From positions 1-64,000 of the forward strand of contig SVHW01000006.1 in NCBI GenBank assembly GCA_015055655.1: a DNA stretch of 64,000 nt, in the 5' to 3' direction. Below, piece by piece: positions 7,958 to 18,284 of the stretch (position 1 is its first letter; the number at the start of each line of letters is the position of its first letter). Below the pieces are notes generated by a model. The model saw nothing but the letters and a program-made list of their open reading frames with translations. It had not been told where the DNA came from and ran no database searches. Both the position numbers and the translations under genes were made by a program. The stretch is from Clostridiales bacterium (GTDB lineage: Bacteria; Bacillota; Clostridia; Christensenellales; Borkfalkiaceae).

Positions 7958-7992
7958 AAAAAACCTCGGCTTGTGAAAAGCCGAGGTTTTTC
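7958..7992 (-). terminator. Terminator of pnp
   Basis: The arms AACCTCGGCTT/AAGCCGAGGTT have T runs on both sides. It lies 15 bases past the pnp stop codon. Confidence 0.9.
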
Positions 7993-8006
7993 TATTCTCT
8001 TTTCGA

Positions 8007-10106
8007 TTAGTCCATCTTTTCAAGCAAACGAAGGTCGATACCCTTTTCGCCGATTTTGATAATTTCCACTTTCACCTTGTCGCCGATATTGAGTACGTCT
8101 TCCACTTGATTAACTCTTTCCTTGGAAAGTTTGGAGATGTGTACCATACCGTCTTTCCCAGGAGCGAATTCTACGAACGCGCCTACTTTGGAAAGGATAC
8201 GTACGACTACGCCTACGAACATATCGCCCACTTCGGGGTCGTGCGCAATCGATTCGACAATCGCTTTCGCGCGGTTTGCATTGGCGATATCGCCGTAGCA
8301 AGCGATACATACCGTACCGTCTTCTTCGATGTCAATCTTCGTGCCCGTTTGTTCGATAATCTTATTGATAACTTTACCTTGCTTACCAACGACGTCGCCA
8401 ATCTTTTCAGGATTGATTTTGAAGGTGACAATCTTGGGTGCGTATACGGAAAGTTCTTCGCTTACCGCAGGGATACATTCGAGCATCTTGCCAAGAATAT
8501 GCTTTCTCGCAAGTTGCGCTTTCGCAATGGCGTCAAGCATAATTTGTTCGGAAATACCTTTAATCTTGATATCCATTTGGATAGCGGTGATGCCTTTATC
8601 CGTACCAGCCACCTTAAAGTCCATATCGCCAAGGAAATCTTCCAAGCCTTGAATATCCGTCATAATAACGTACTTGCCCGTTTCTTGGTCTTTTACAAGC
8701 CCCATCGCGCAGCCTGCAACGGGCGCTTTGATAGGAACGCCTGCGTCCATAAGCGACATCGTCGAGCCGCATACGGAAGCCATCGAGGACGAGCCGTTGG
8801 AAGAGTAAATATCCGATACGACGCGGATTGCATACGGGAATTCTTCAGGGGAAGGAATTACGGGAACGAGCGCGCGTTCTGCCAAAGCGCCGTGGCCGAT
8901 TTCACGACGGCCGGGGCTTCTAAGCGCCTTTGCTTCGCCCGTGGAATAGCCGGGGAAGTTGTATTGGTGCATATATCTCTTTTCTTCTTCCTCGTCAAGC
9001 CCTTCCATACGTTGCGCTTCGCCAAGCATACCAAGCGTACACGTCGTAATCGCTTGCGTTTGGCCACGCGTGAATACTGCCGAACCGTGTACTCTGGGAA
9101 GGATACCGTGTTCACACCAGATAGGACGAACTTCGTCCAAAGTTCTGCCGTCGGGACGAACGCCTTCGAAAATCTTCGCGCGTACGATGCCCTTTACGAT
9201 ATAGTAAATGGAATCCTTCACTTCACGGATTTGGTCGGGATAAATTTCCTTAAAATGTTCGATAATTTCCGCTTCTGCTTCCGCTTGTTTTACTTGTCTT
9301 TCTTGTCTATCGAACGTATCAAGTGCCGCGTACAATTTATCGTAGCCGTACGCTTTTACCGCTGCGTCAAGGTCTTCGGGGATATGGTAGAATTCCATTT
9401 CCTTCTTTTTCTTGCCTGCAACGGGAACGATTTCGTTTTCAATCCAAGCGCAAACCTTCTTGATTTCTTCGTGGCCGAACATAATCGCGCCTACCATTTC
9501 TGCGTCCGTAACTTCGTTTGCGCCCGCTTCAATCATCAAGATAGCGTCACTCGTACCTGCAAGGTTCAAATGAATCGCGCTCTTCGCTCTTTCTTCCACG
9601 TTGGGGTTGATAACGTACTTGCCGTCAACCATACCTACGACAACCGAACCCGTAGGCCCTGCCCAAGGAATATCGGAAATGGAAAGTGCGATAGACGAAC
9701 CTACCATTGCCAAAGGCTCGGGCGAGATATCGGGGTCAACGGAAAGTGCCGTCGCAATCACTACTACGTCGTTAAAAATTCCTTTGGGGAACAAGGGACG
9801 GATAGGTCTGTCGATAAGACGGCTGGTTAAAATTGCCTTATCGGACGCTCTGCCCTCACGTTTTTTGAAACCGCCGGGGATTTTACCTACGGCGAACATT
9901 TTTTCTTCGTAATCTACCGACAAGGGGAAGAAATCCATACCCTCTCTTGCCGTTTCAGACATACATACGGAAACGTGCACCGCCGTTTCACCGCAACGCA
10001 CCAAACAAGCGCCGTTTGCTTGTTCTGCATACTTGCCGATTTCTACAACGAGTTCTCTCCCCGCATAGTCCGTTTTGAATACTTTTGCTTCGTTTAAGTT
10101 TGGCAT
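8007..10106 (-). CDS. pnp: Polyribonucleotide nucleotidyltransferase (PNPase)
   Basis: PNPase degrades RNA 3' to 5' by phosphorolysis and works in the degradosome. Two RNase PH domains flank a helical linker, then a KH domain (INPEKIGDVVGKQGKVI) and a C-terminal S1 domain (VGDMFVGVVVRILSKVGAF) follow. From MPNLNEAKVF the protein has 699 residues, normal for the family. AAGGAG precedes that ATG by 10 bases; the longer in-frame extension has no support. It follows rpsO, as in Bacillus, but a terminator lies between them, so it may have its own promoter or depend on readthrough. Confidence 0.97.
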   Translation of the reverse strand: MPNLNEAKVFKTDYAGRELVVEIGKYAEQANGACLVRCGETAVHVSVCMSETAREGMDFFPLSVDYEEKMFAVGKIPGGFKKREGRASDKAILTSRLIDRPIRPLFPKGIFNDVVVIATALSVDPDISPEPLAMVGSSIALSISDIPWAGPTGSVVVGMVDGKYVINPNVEERAKSAIHLNLAGTSDAILMIEAGANEVTDAEMVGAIMFGHEEIKKVCAWIENEIVPVAGKKKKEMEFYHIPEDLDAAVKAYGYDKLYAALDTFDRQERQVKQAEAEAEIIEHFKEIYPDQIREVKDSIYYIVKGIVRAKIFEGVRPDGRTLDEVRPIWCEHGILPRVHGSAVFTRGQTQAITTCTLGMLGEAQRMEGLDEEEEKRYMHQYNFPGYSTGEAKALRSPGRREIGHGALAERALVPVIPSPEEFPYAIRVVSDIYSSNGSSSMASVCGSTMSLMDAGVPIKAPVAGCAMGLVKDQETGKYVIMTDIQGLEDFLGDMDFKVAGTDKGITAIQMDIKIKGISEQIMLDAIAKAQLARKHILGKMLECIPAVSEELSVYAPKIVTFKINPEKIGDVVGKQGKVINKIIEQTGTKIDIEEDGTVCIACYGDIANANRAKAIVESIAHDPEVGDMFVGVVVRILSKVGAFVEFAPGKDGMVHISKLSKERVNQVEDVLNIGDKVKVEIIKIGEKGIDLRLLEKMD

Positions 10107-10243
10107 ACTACATTTTCTCCTTTTGCTGTTATTCTTTTTGGTTCTTGTCCGCATACCGCCCTTATCGGTAAACGGTTGATAAGACGGCAACGGTTACGAA
10201 ACCTATGCCAAAGGCTTGTCCTATTATCCGTCCTATAATACAC

Positions 10244-10275
10244 GAAAAAGAGCGAGTTAAAATACCCGCTCTTTC
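10244..10275 (-). terminator. Terminator between rpsO and pnp
   Basis: AAAGAGCG and CGCTCTTT arms with a T run on the minus strand lie just past the rpsO stop codon. Confidence 0.8.
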
Positions 10276-10285
10276 GCGTTTTGCA

Positions 10286-10540
10286 TTATTTACGAAGCCC
10301 TAACGCTTCAATGATTGCTCTGTATCTAGCGATATCTTTTTCCTTCAAATAGTCCAAAAGACCGCGACGCTTACCAACCATCTTCAAAAGACCGCGACGG
10401 GAGTGGTTATCCTGCTTGTTCGCTTTCAAATGTTCGTTGAGGTGATTGATTCTTTCCGTGAGCAAAGCAATCTGTACTTCGGGCGAACCGGTGTCGCCTT
10501 CGTGGGTGGCAAATTTTGCAATAATTTCGTTCTTTTCCAT
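10286..10540 (-). CDS. rpsO: 30S ribosomal protein S15
   Basis: S15 binds the central domain of 16S rRNA. The family core [20 protein letters not shown] and the block [20 protein letters not shown] are present, and the protein ends in LGLRK. At 84 residues it is slightly short because the N-terminal arm is trimmed; AGGAGG precedes this ATG, so the start is secure. The leader of about 75 bases contains the palindrome GAGAATCGATTCTC and may mediate S15 autoregulation, although the Bacillus-type binding structure is not obvious. Confidence 0.97.
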   Translation of the reverse strand: MEKNEIIAKFATHEGDTGSPEVQIALLTERINHLNEHLKANKQDNHSRRGLLKMVGKRRGLLDYLKEKDIARYRAIIEALGLRK

Positions 10541-10591
10541 TTCTGTTTATCCTCCTATGGAATGGTATCTCGTATCACCAAGGGAAACGTG

Positions 10592-10652
10592 GAGAATCGA
10601 TTCTCTTCGTGACCGTTATCGCTATTATAACACTTTACTTTGTAAAAGTAAA
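10592..10652 (-). promoter_or_regulatory. Promoter and leader of rpsO
   Basis: TTTACT (10647-10652) and TATAAT (10624-10629) lie 17 bases apart on the minus strand. The leader contains the perfect 14-base palindrome GAGAATCGATTCTC. Confidence 0.6.
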
Positions 10653-10685
10653 CAAAAAACGAGCCTTTTTTTACTTTTTTTCCGC

Positions 10686-12062
10686 TTATTCAAAAAATTT
10701 CCGCTTTTTTTCGATAATTTCGTCCACTCGCTCGATATACGTTTTCAAATCTTTTTGCGAAGCGAAACGAGTTATCAATCCTTTTTCGTTGAAAACGCGC
10801 TTGGACACGGCGTTTGCGCCCACCGCCAAATTATCCGCCGTTTCTTCCATTACGTCCACGTTATACACGCACGCTTTGCCCTTTTTCGTCCAGCCCACGT
10901 TTTCGTTGTTCCCCGCTTGGTATTTTTGACGGTACATATAATACGGCTCGTATCCAGCCTCACTTAGTATCGTTCGTGAAAGGGCAACCATTTGAGAAAT
11001 GCTGTCGTTTTCAATATACGAAATCTCTTCTTTGAGTTTCGCCCCCGATTTTAAGGACAAACAATGCACGGTGATATTGTCCGCGCCCGTTTCCACCGCT
11101 TTTTTCACGCCTTGGGCAAACGTTTCCACCGTTTCCCCTTCCAAGCCCGCTATCAAATCGATATTGACGGAAAATCCGTATTTTTCCGCCATCGAATACG
11201 CTTTATAAAAATCTTCTACCGTATGTTTTCTGCCAATTTTGACAAGCGTTTCGTTAGAAAACGTCTGCGGATTGATACAAATTCTATTGACGCCGTATCT
11301 TTGTAAAAGCGCCAGCTTTTCCTCCGTAAATACGTCGGGACGCCCTGCCTCAACGGTGTACTCGGCTTTCTCGTTAAAACGCGAAATCAACGGCTGTAAC
11401 GCGCGCAAAACCCGTTCTAAATCGGGTGTATCGAGTGCAAACGGCGTGCCGCCGCCAATATATACGCTGCGCAAATTGCCAACGCTGTCCTCTGCCGCCG
11501 CTATCTCCTTTTCCAACGCGTCTAAATAGGGAGCGATAAAGTGTTTCGTCTTGTCTATCGGCGCGGTGATAAACGAACAGTACGCGCATTTCGTCGGGCA
11601 AAAAGGGATGGACACGAACAAATCGGTGTTGCCGTCCTTTTTCTCGTAAATCCCTTCTTGCGCCGCAATGGTTGCCGCCACCAAGCGGATATTCTCTTCA
11701 CGTACGCCCATTTTTCGAAAGAGCGCAACGTAATCGTTGCCTTCTTCTCTTTCCGTGTACGCAAGCTTGGTAGGACGTATCCCCGTCAACGCGCCCCAAG
11801 GCATCTTCTCGCCGTATTTTTCACTTAAAATTTCGTACAATCTAAGTTTTGCAAAACGGCGTTCCAAACGCTTAAAATGCAATTCGTCGCATACCTGTGC
11901 GCTATCTTCAAACGAATATTTTTCCCCGTCCACGTCAAAATCGTTATAGAACGTACCCTCTGCAAAGCGAAAGTCGTGCAGTATAGAACGCGGCTGCGTT
12001 TTGAACAAACGCGCCGCGTCCAATAATTCGTTTTCTAAAAATGAACAGTTGGTAACCAGCAT
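10686..12062 (-). CDS. hemZ: Oxygen-independent coproporphyrinogen dehydrogenase HemZ
   Basis: This is a radical-SAM enzyme of the HemN superfamily. The cluster motif CPTKCAYC lies near residue 160, followed by SVYIGGGTPFALD and the HemN-type block NVDLIAGL-like NIDLIAGLEGE. The long N-terminal region (WGALTGIRPTKL) is typical of HemZ rather than HemN. HemZ-type proteins are assigned to anaerobic coproporphyrinogen III to protoporphyrinogen IX conversion, but some HemN relatives are heme chaperones, so the substrate is not proven. An AGGCGG site precedes the ATG, and the gene lies 13 bases past the metallo-hydrolase gene, as in many Clostridia. Confidence 0.88.
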   Translation of the reverse strand: MLVTNCSFLENELLDAARLFKTQPRSILHDFRFAEGTFYNDFDVDGEKYSFEDSAQVCDELHFKRLERRFAKLRLYEILSEKYGEKMPWGALTGIRPTKLAYTEREEGNDYVALFRKMGVREENIRLVAATIAAQEGIYEKKDGNTDLFVSIPFCPTKCAYCSFITAPIDKTKHFIAPYLDALEKEIAAAEDSVGNLRSVYIGGGTPFALDTPDLERVLRALQPLISRFNEKAEYTVEAGRPDVFTEEKLALLQRYGVNRICINPQTFSNETLVKIGRKHTVEDFYKAYSMAEKYGFSVNIDLIAGLEGETVETFAQGVKKAVETGADNITVHCLSLKSGAKLKEEISYIENDSISQMVALSRTILSEAGYEPYYMYRQKYQAGNNENVGWTKKGKACVYNVDVMEETADNLAVGANAVSKRVFNEKGLITRFASQKDLKTYIERVDEIIEKKRKFFE

Positions 12063-12075
12063 ATTTTGCCGCCTA

Positions 12076-12699
12076 TTATAAATCTACCATAAAAGGATTA
12101 GTTTTTCTTTCTTCTTCCAGCGTCGTTTCCTCTTGGTGTCCCGGATACACCGCCATATCCCCGTCTAACGAGGCGAGTTTTTTCAAACTATCGCGAAGCG
12201 CGCCGATACTGCCCGTAGGGAAATCCGTCCTGCCAATACTGCCTGCAAACAACGTATCCCCCGTAAAGAGGTGTCTATCCCCCTTATCGTCGGCAATTAA
12301 ATAACACGCGCCGCCTGCCGTATGTCCCGGGGTGAACAGCGTTTGCACGCTTACGCCGCAAAGAATACGCGTTTCCCCGTCTTTCAACGTTTCATCCACG
12401 TAAAACGGCTCTCTCGGCGCGCCGAACGCGTCGTATAAATCCGCAGACGTGCCGCAAAGCGACTTCTCTTTTTCACCACACAAAACTTTCGCCCCTGCTG
12501 CTTGCAAAGCGGCTACGCCGCCGACGTGGTCGAAATGACAATGGGTGAGAAGGACGTATTTTGCCGTTAAGCCGAGTTTTAACAGTTCCCCTTCCACGCG
12601 TCGCTGTGCAGGGTCGATGACGATTGCCTCTTTGCCGTCTTGCGTAATGACGTACGCGTTCGCGCCAAAACCGCGCGGTGAAATCCTGATAATTTGCAT
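12076..12699 (-). CDS. MBL-fold metallo-hydrolase (glyoxalase II-like)
   Basis: The metallo-beta-lactamase motif THCHFDH near residue 53 and the downstream ligands in FTGDTLFAGSIGRTD and VYPGHQEET show a complete dinuclear metal site. The 207-residue length fits the short glyoxalase II-like group that follows relA in many Firmicutes. The natural substrate is unknown. The gene starts 3 bases after the relA stop and has no clear ribosome binding site, so it probably relies on translational coupling. Confidence 0.88.
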   Translation of the reverse strand: MQIIRISPRGFGANAYVITQDGKEAIVIDPAQRRVEGELLKLGLTAKYVLLTHCHFDHVGGVAALQAAGAKVLCGEKEKSLCGTSADLYDAFGAPREPFYVDETLKDGETRILCGVSVQTLFTPGHTAGGACYLIADDKGDRHLFTGDTLFAGSIGRTDFPTGSIGALRDSLKKLASLDGDMAVYPGHQEETTLEEERKTNPFMVDL

Positions 12700-12702
12700 A
12701 GC

Positions 12703-14850
12703 TTACGAAAGGGAAGTGATACGATGCACTTCGTATATACGCTTATCCGATTGCATTTTTCGAATAAGCAAATCTATTTCCGAAGTATCGGAAATGGAAA
12801 TGGTTGCGTCCACAATAGCGTCGCGGTTTTTATCAATTCTGCCGTTGATATTGACGATAGACAACTTCAATTCTGCCACGGCAGTAGAAAGGGCGGACAA
12901 CACCGTGCCCTGTTCGGAGGCGCGGATGGAAATGTTGGCGTTGAAACGCTGTTTCATCCCCTCTTCTAACCGCCACGACGCAGGCAATAAACGCTGTTTA
13001 TCGCTCGCCTCGATATTCGGGCAATCCTTGCGATGCACGACGACGCCTCTGCCACGGGAAGTATACCCAACGATTTCGTCGCCAGGCACGGGCGAACAGC
13101 AACCTGCAAACCGCACCAGCATACCTGCTTGTCCGTTGATAAGCACCGCGCCGTCGCTCTTGCCGGTTTGCTTGCCCGTGTGCAGTTCAAACGCAAGCGG
13201 CGTTTCTTTGCGGTAATAATCAATCAGTTTGAAAATAATTTGATTGACGGAAACGGAGCCGTAACCAACGGCGGCAAACATTTCGTCCTGCGCGCCGAAA
13301 GAGAAACGTTCGGACACCCGTTTAAAGCTGTCTGCGGTGAGAATTTCCGCAAGGGTGAACCCACGTTTTTTCGCCTCGTCCTCCAATTTCGTCTGCCCAA
13401 GGCGAATATTTTCTTCCTTCAATTCGTTTTTATAAAATTGACGGATTTTTGCCTTCGCGCTGGACGATTTAATAAATTTTAACCAATCGCGCGAAGGGCC
13501 TTTGGAGTTGGGCGAAGTGATAATCTCTACAACGTCCCCCACTTCCAACGTCGTGGTAAGCGGCACGATACGAGAGTTAACTCTCGCCCCCGTGCAATGA
13601 TTGCCCACTTCCGAGTGGATGGCATACGCAAAATCCACGGGCGTTGCTTCGGGAGGCAAGGAGATAACTTTGCCGCGCGGCGTAAACACCAAAAGTTCGT
13701 GGCTGTAAAGTTCCGTTTTCAAGGCGTTGATAAATTCCTTCGAATCCTTCAAATCGCCTTCCCATTCCATCACTTCTCGAAGCCAAGTCAGCTTGTTTTC
13801 AAAGCTGCTGTTTGCCTCGTCCGTCTTGCCTTCTTTGTATTTCCAATGCGCCGCGATACCGAATTCTGCTATCTTATGCATTTCTTCCGTGCGGATTTGG
13901 ATTTCAAACGGCTGACCGTATTCCGTCATAACCGTCGTGTGCAACGATTGATATTTGTTGGGCTTTGGCGTCGCGATATAATCTTTAATACGCCCAGGAA
14001 TAGGTTTCCATTTTTCGTGAATTTCCCCAAGTATCGTATAGCACTCTTTCACGTCCTTCACGATAACGCGCACCGCAGACAAATCATAGATTTGGTCTAT
14101 GGTCTTGCCCTTGTTTTTCATCTTTTTATAGATGGAATAGAAGTGTTTGGGACGGCCAAAAACTTCCCCTTCTACCCCGTCTTTTTGCATAATTTCCTTG
14201 ATTTCTTCTACGATATGAGAAACGAATTCCTTGCGTTCGGAAAGACGTTCTCTAATATTATACACCAAAAACTCGTACGATTCCGGGTCAAGGTATTTCA
14301 AGCACAAATCCTCTAATTCGCACTTGATTTGCGAAATACCAAGACGGCCTGCAAGCGGCGTGTAAATTTCCAACGTTTCGCTTGCCATACGTTGTTGCCT
14401 TTCGTGCGACAAGAAATTGAGCGAACGCATATTGTGCAAACGGTCGGCAAGCTTAATAATAATCACGCGTACGTCCTTTGCCATCGCCACGAAAATTTTG
14501 CGGAAATTTTCCGCCTCCGCGTCCTCTTGCGATTTGAATACGATACGTTCGAGTTTCGTTACACCGCTAACCAGCGCAAGAACTTCGTCGCCAAACTCGC
14601 GTTTGATATCCTCCTCCGTAGAGGCGGTATCTTCAATGACGTCGTGCAAAAGCGCCGCGGCAATCGTCGCCGCGTCCAAGCCCAATTCTATGAGAATTTC
14701 CGCCACCGCGCAAGGGTGGATAAAATACGGTTCACCCGAAGCGCGTTTTTGATTGACGTGCGCCGCCTTGGCGTAATCGTACGCTTTTATCAGCATCTCA
14801 CAATCGGAATCCGCATAACTTTCTCTTATTTTTCGTAAGGTTAATTCCAT
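12703..14850 (-). CDS. relA: Bifunctional (p)ppGpp synthetase/hydrolase RelA/SpoT
   Basis: This enzyme makes and breaks the stringent-response alarmone (p)ppGpp. The order is an HD hydrolase domain (HPCAVAEI near residue 46, ALLHDVIEDT), the synthetase domain (IYDLSAVRVIV, PKPNKYQSLHTTV), a TGS domain near residue 400 (LVFTPRGKVISLP), and a C-terminal ACT domain. The hydrolase residues are intact, so it should be bifunctional. At 715 residues it has normal length. It follows recJ by 23 bases; the apt gene that often lies between them is absent. Confidence 0.96.
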   Translation of the reverse strand: MELTLRKIRESYADSDCEMLIKAYDYAKAAHVNQKRASGEPYFIHPCAVAEILIELGLDAATIAAALLHDVIEDTASTEEDIKREFGDEVLALVSGVTKLERIVFKSQEDAEAENFRKIFVAMAKDVRVIIIKLADRLHNMRSLNFLSHERQQRMASETLEIYTPLAGRLGISQIKCELEDLCLKYLDPESYEFLVYNIRERLSERKEFVSHIVEEIKEIMQKDGVEGEVFGRPKHFYSIYKKMKNKGKTIDQIYDLSAVRVIVKDVKECYTILGEIHEKWKPIPGRIKDYIATPKPNKYQSLHTTVMTEYGQPFEIQIRTEEMHKIAEFGIAAHWKYKEGKTDEANSSFENKLTWLREVMEWEGDLKDSKEFINALKTELYSHELLVFTPRGKVISLPPEATPVDFAYAIHSEVGNHCTGARVNSRIVPLTTTLEVGDVVEIITSPNSKGPSRDWLKFIKSSSAKAKIRQFYKNELKEENIRLGQTKLEDEAKKRGFTLAEILTADSFKRVSERFSFGAQDEMFAAVGYGSVSVNQIIFKLIDYYRKETPLAFELHTGKQTGKSDGAVLINGQAGMLVRFAGCCSPVPGDEIVGYTSRGRGVVVHRKDCPNIEASDKQRLLPASWRLEEGMKQRFNANISIRASEQGTVLSALSTAVAELKLSIVNINGRIDKNRDAIVDATISISDTSEIDLLIRKMQSDKRIYEVHRITSLS

Positions 14851-14873
14851 ATCCGTACTCTCTTATAACCCTT

Positions 14874-17198
14874 TTATCCGTTTTGTAACGCGCATACTTC
14901 GCGATAGATGGACGAATCGGCTAAATCTGCCTTTATCCCTCGATACACCGTCAACCTATCGTTATCAAACGCCACCAAACCAAGTTCTTCAAATACGTTC
15001 ACCGCAAAGATGAACTCCCGCTTATCATAGCCCAAACCGTCACAGTTTTTCGCCACTTCTTCCACCGTGCCCCCGTTTAAGCGGTTAATTTCGCTGCGCA
15101 ACGCAGAGAAAATCTCCAATAATTGCTCCCTTTCAACGGGCAACGCAGCAAACGTTTTATATCCGCAGATATCCCCGTTGACGTACACGTTTTTCCCTGC
15201 AAGCGATTGCAAATGGAAATCTGCCGGCGTATCAAGAAAAATAAAATCTCTAAACCCTGACAAATCGGCGTCTGCCGCAGGGGCAACGATGAGGGTATTC
15301 GCCACGTTTCTTGACGAGGGATAAAATAAATCGCAATCCGTGCCGTCCAATTCTTCGTAAAAACGCAACGTACGTCTATCCGAGGCAATTAAGCAAAGCC
15401 CGTAAGGGCATTGCGCCTGTTTTTCACGTATCAACGCCTTAATTTCTTCCGTCGTACACGTCGTAGGCGACACCTCTACGCGCGGCGCGCGCAACCTCGT
15501 CATCGCGTTGGCAAAAATGCCTTCCGCGGCGTTTCTGCCCGTTCTTCCATCGTATAATAAATCCCTGACGACGCCTTTAATATAATCTCTGCCCTTGAAA
15601 TGGGATACGCTCACTTCAAAGACGATTTCTTTCTTAATATCGCTCTCGATAATTTTTAAATTTTTACTACCCGAAAAATAGGTCAAATCGATAAAATCGC
15701 TTTTCACCGACAAATGCGGCGATAAGTTTTTAAGAGGCCGCGCCGTACACGCCCCCGTGGAAATACAAAACAGCGGACGTCTATGCCCCACGCCGTACGG
15801 CTCCATCTCCATCAACTCACGCGCAAATTTTTCGTCGAATACATCGTTGATTTGTTCGCTTATATACAGCTTTTGTTCGAAATCAGCTTGGCTATACGTG
15901 CGCCCAATTTCTTCGTTTAACGCCGCCTCCAACGCTGCAAAATTATCGATATGCACGTTGACGCCTGCCGCTTGCGCGTGTCCACCGAATTCTTCAATAT
16001 ATTCCGAACAGTTTTTAAGCGCCGTAAAAATATTGACGCTTTCAATGCTTCTCGCGCTGCCTTTTAACATATCGCCGTGATGGACGAAAAGCAACGTGGG
16101 ACGATTGAATTCTTCCGCCAAACGCGCCGCAACAATGCCGATAAATCCGGGATTCCACCCCTCGTCTGAAAGCATAATTACGTTGTTAAACGCGCCTTTC
16201 TTTAATAATTTTTGCTTGGCGGAAAGATATAATTCGTCGCAGTATTTTTGCCGTTCCGTGTTGTACATACAAAGCTTTACGGACAAATCGTAAATCTCCG
16301 TTTCGTCCTCGCTTGTGAACAGCCGAAACGCCGCTTGCGCGTCACCCATACGCCCTGCCGCGTTCACCCTCGGCGCAACGTTAAACGCCAGCGTTTGCGC
16401 CGTTATCCCGTCGTACGTCTTGCCGATAAGTCCACCAAAACAAGGCCGTAAATCGTGATTAAACAACCGCAAACCTTCCGTTACGATGTCACGGTTTTCT
16501 CCCAACAACGGTACGCTGTCAGCCACCGTAGCAAGCGCCGCAAAATCTAAATACTGATACGCGTTTTCCCCTAAAAGCGCGCACGCCACCTTAAACGCAA
16601 CGCCTGCGCCACAAAGGTTGTCGTACGGGTAATCGTCTTGTAATTTGGGGTTGACGATGATACAATCGGGCAAAATTTCCGGCAATTCGTGATGGTCGGT
16701 TACAATGACGTCCGAACCGAGTTCGTAAATATATTGTGCCTCTTTCGCGCAGGAAATACCGCAGTCAACCGTGATAAAAATTTCCGGATTGCAGTCTTCA
16801 AAAATGCGGTCAATCACCTCTTCCGACAGCCCGTATCCGTCTGCGCGTTCCGGCACGTACACGTGCGCGTCGATACCGAAATCCCGCAAAGCGTAAAACA
16901 TAATGGCAGACGCACAAATACCGTCGGCGTCATAATCCCCAAACACGGCAACCGTCTTGCCTTCGTCACGCGCCGCCGTCAGCATCTCCACCGTTTCCTT
17001 CATCCCTTTCATTAAAAAAGGCGAAAGAAAATTACGCTTTGACGGTTTCATAAAACGCGCTATCTTTTCCACCGTATCCACGCCCCTCGCGTATAAAATA
17101 CGCGTGACGTTTTCGGTTAAACCCGTCCGTTGCGCAAGCGTAGCGGCAATATTTAATTGTTCCGCCGACAGCGTGTATTCGGGGACGAGTTTCTTCAT
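14874..17198 (-). CDS. recJ: Single-stranded-DNA exonuclease RecJ
   Basis: RecJ degrades single-stranded DNA 5' to 3' in recombination and repair. The DHH-superfamily motifs are present: VAVFGDYDADGI, VDCGISC and TDHHELPE (near residue 166), followed by the DHHA1 domain with the GGHAQAAG motif. The 774 residues include a C-terminal extension common in Firmicutes. AGGAG lies 6 bases before the ATG. It is downstream of secDF and upstream of relA, the usual Clostridia order. Confidence 0.96.
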   Translation of the reverse strand: MKKLVPEYTLSAEQLNIAATLAQRTGLTENVTRILYARGVDTVEKIARFMKPSKRNFLSPFLMKGMKETVEMLTAARDEGKTVAVFGDYDADGICASAIMFYALRDFGIDAHVYVPERADGYGLSEEVIDRIFEDCNPEIFITVDCGISCAKEAQYIYELGSDVIVTDHHELPEILPDCIIVNPKLQDDYPYDNLCGAGVAFKVACALLGENAYQYLDFAALATVADSVPLLGENRDIVTEGLRLFNHDLRPCFGGLIGKTYDGITAQTLAFNVAPRVNAAGRMGDAQAAFRLFTSEDETEIYDLSVKLCMYNTERQKYCDELYLSAKQKLLKKGAFNNVIMLSDEGWNPGFIGIVAARLAEEFNRPTLLFVHHGDMLKGSARSIESVNIFTALKNCSEYIEEFGGHAQAAGVNVHIDNFAALEAALNEEIGRTYSQADFEQKLYISEQINDVFDEKFARELMEMEPYGVGHRRPLFCISTGACTARPLKNLSPHLSVKSDFIDLTYFSGSKNLKIIESDIKKEIVFEVSVSHFKGRDYIKGVVRDLLYDGRTGRNAAEGIFANAMTRLRAPRVEVSPTTCTTEEIKALIREKQAQCPYGLCLIASDRRTLRFYEELDGTDCDLFYPSSRNVANTLIVAPAADADLSGFRDFIFLDTPADFHLQSLAGKNVYVNGDICGYKTFAALPVEREQLLEIFSALRSEINRLNGGTVEEVAKNCDGLGYDKREFIFAVNVFEELGLVAFDNDRLTVYRGIKADLADSSIYREVCALQNG

Positions 17199-17276
17199 AG
17201 TTTCTCCTATTTTTTAGCTCTTTTGTAAAAAGCAAGCGGGTGGAAGCGAACGCCCCCTCCCGCCCGTGAAATTCAA

Positions 17277-18284
17277 TTATTCTTGGTCAGCCTTTTTTGC
17301 ACCAACGTAACCGCTAGCCGTTTTATTGGCGGATTTTTTATCCAAATACGTTCTAATTTCCAACGCGCAGTTTGGCGCGAAGATAAGCCCTACGAACGCC
17401 GCCATAACGACGCCGACAAACGAAGCGATGGCAAAATAACGCACCGCCGTCGTCGCAATTGCGCCCAACAACACGAGCGCTACGCCAAAAGCGATTGCCG
17501 TCCAACCAATCCAACAGCTGGAAAGCGAACCTTTTACAAGCGTATCTGCGTCTGCGCCCGCAAAGGCGTCTGCCTTAGCGTTGCCGGACAATTTGTTAAG
17601 GAACATCATCGTAAATACGCCGGACAAAATCGTGGTTACGAGTATCGCATAGAAAGTTGCGCTCGTAACAGGGATACGGGTAAGCAATACGACAGCCGTT
17701 GACAACGCCGTCGATACGATAGGCGCAAGCAATGCAGCAAACGCCAACGCCAATCCGTGACGGATTGCCACGTAAGCAAAGGCAAGCACCGCAAATACAG
17801 CCACGGCGATTGCCGCGCGCCATAACCGAGCCGCCGCAATTTTGCTCTTCACCGTTTCGCTGCTTGCGCTGACGTTCACGATAGCGCCGTTTAATTCGCT
17901 TTCGCTATTTGCCGATTCCGCCGCCAATTTCGCAGCCAAAGCAACCTTCACCGCTTGCAATTTCGTTTCTTCCGTATCTGCGTCGAACACGTAAGCAAGT
18001 TCGCATTCGTCACCGCTCATTTCCGAACGATATACGTAATTTGCTTCCACGCCTTGCGCCGCAAAAACACTTTCACACGTTTCTTCTAAATATTCTCTTT
18101 CGTTTTTATAAACGAAGCTGTTTACCGTCACGCTAACCGTCGTCGTATCTTCCAGCCCTGCACCGTAATTGACACCGCAAAGCGCAGATACGATAATTGC
18201 CGCCGCCAACAGCACAACCGTCGCTGCCAAAAGGATAAACGCGCAACTCTTTTTCACAGTTTTTGCAAAAATCTTATTCATCAT
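17277..18284 (-). CDS. secF: Protein translocase subunit SecF
   Basis: SecF works with SecD to drive late steps of Sec export using the proton gradient. The protein has an N-terminal membrane segment, a periplasmic domain and a block of about five membrane segments from residue 165 on. It is divergent: the usual FN.GIDF.GG entry is reduced to VNYGAGLED. I began at MMNKIF because GAGGAGG lies 9 bases upstream; the ATG three codons earlier directly abuts that site. The start lies inside secD: the acidic tail of SecD encodes the SecF ribosome binding site. Confidence 0.88.
   Translation of the reverse strand: MMNKIFAKTVKKSCAFILLAATVVLLAAAIIVSALCGVNYGAGLEDTTTVSVTVNSFVYKNEREYLEETCESVFAAQGVEANYVYRSEMSGDECELAYVFDADTEETKLQAVKVALAAKLAAESANSESELNGAIVNVSASSETVKSKIAAARLWRAAIAVAVFAVLAFAYVAIRHGLALAFAALLAPIVSTALSTAVVLLTRIPVTSATFYAILVTTILSGVFTMMFLNKLSGNAKADAFAGADADTLVKGSLSSCWIGWTAIAFGVALVLLGAIATTAVRYFAIASFVGVVMAAFVGLIFAPNCALEIRTYLDKKSANKTASGYVGAKKADQE

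Noticed and set aside
8106..9830. 574-codon plus-strand open frame
   Set aside because: It lies antisense to pnp, is rich in Arg/Phe/Asn in shadow fashion and lacks a start signal.
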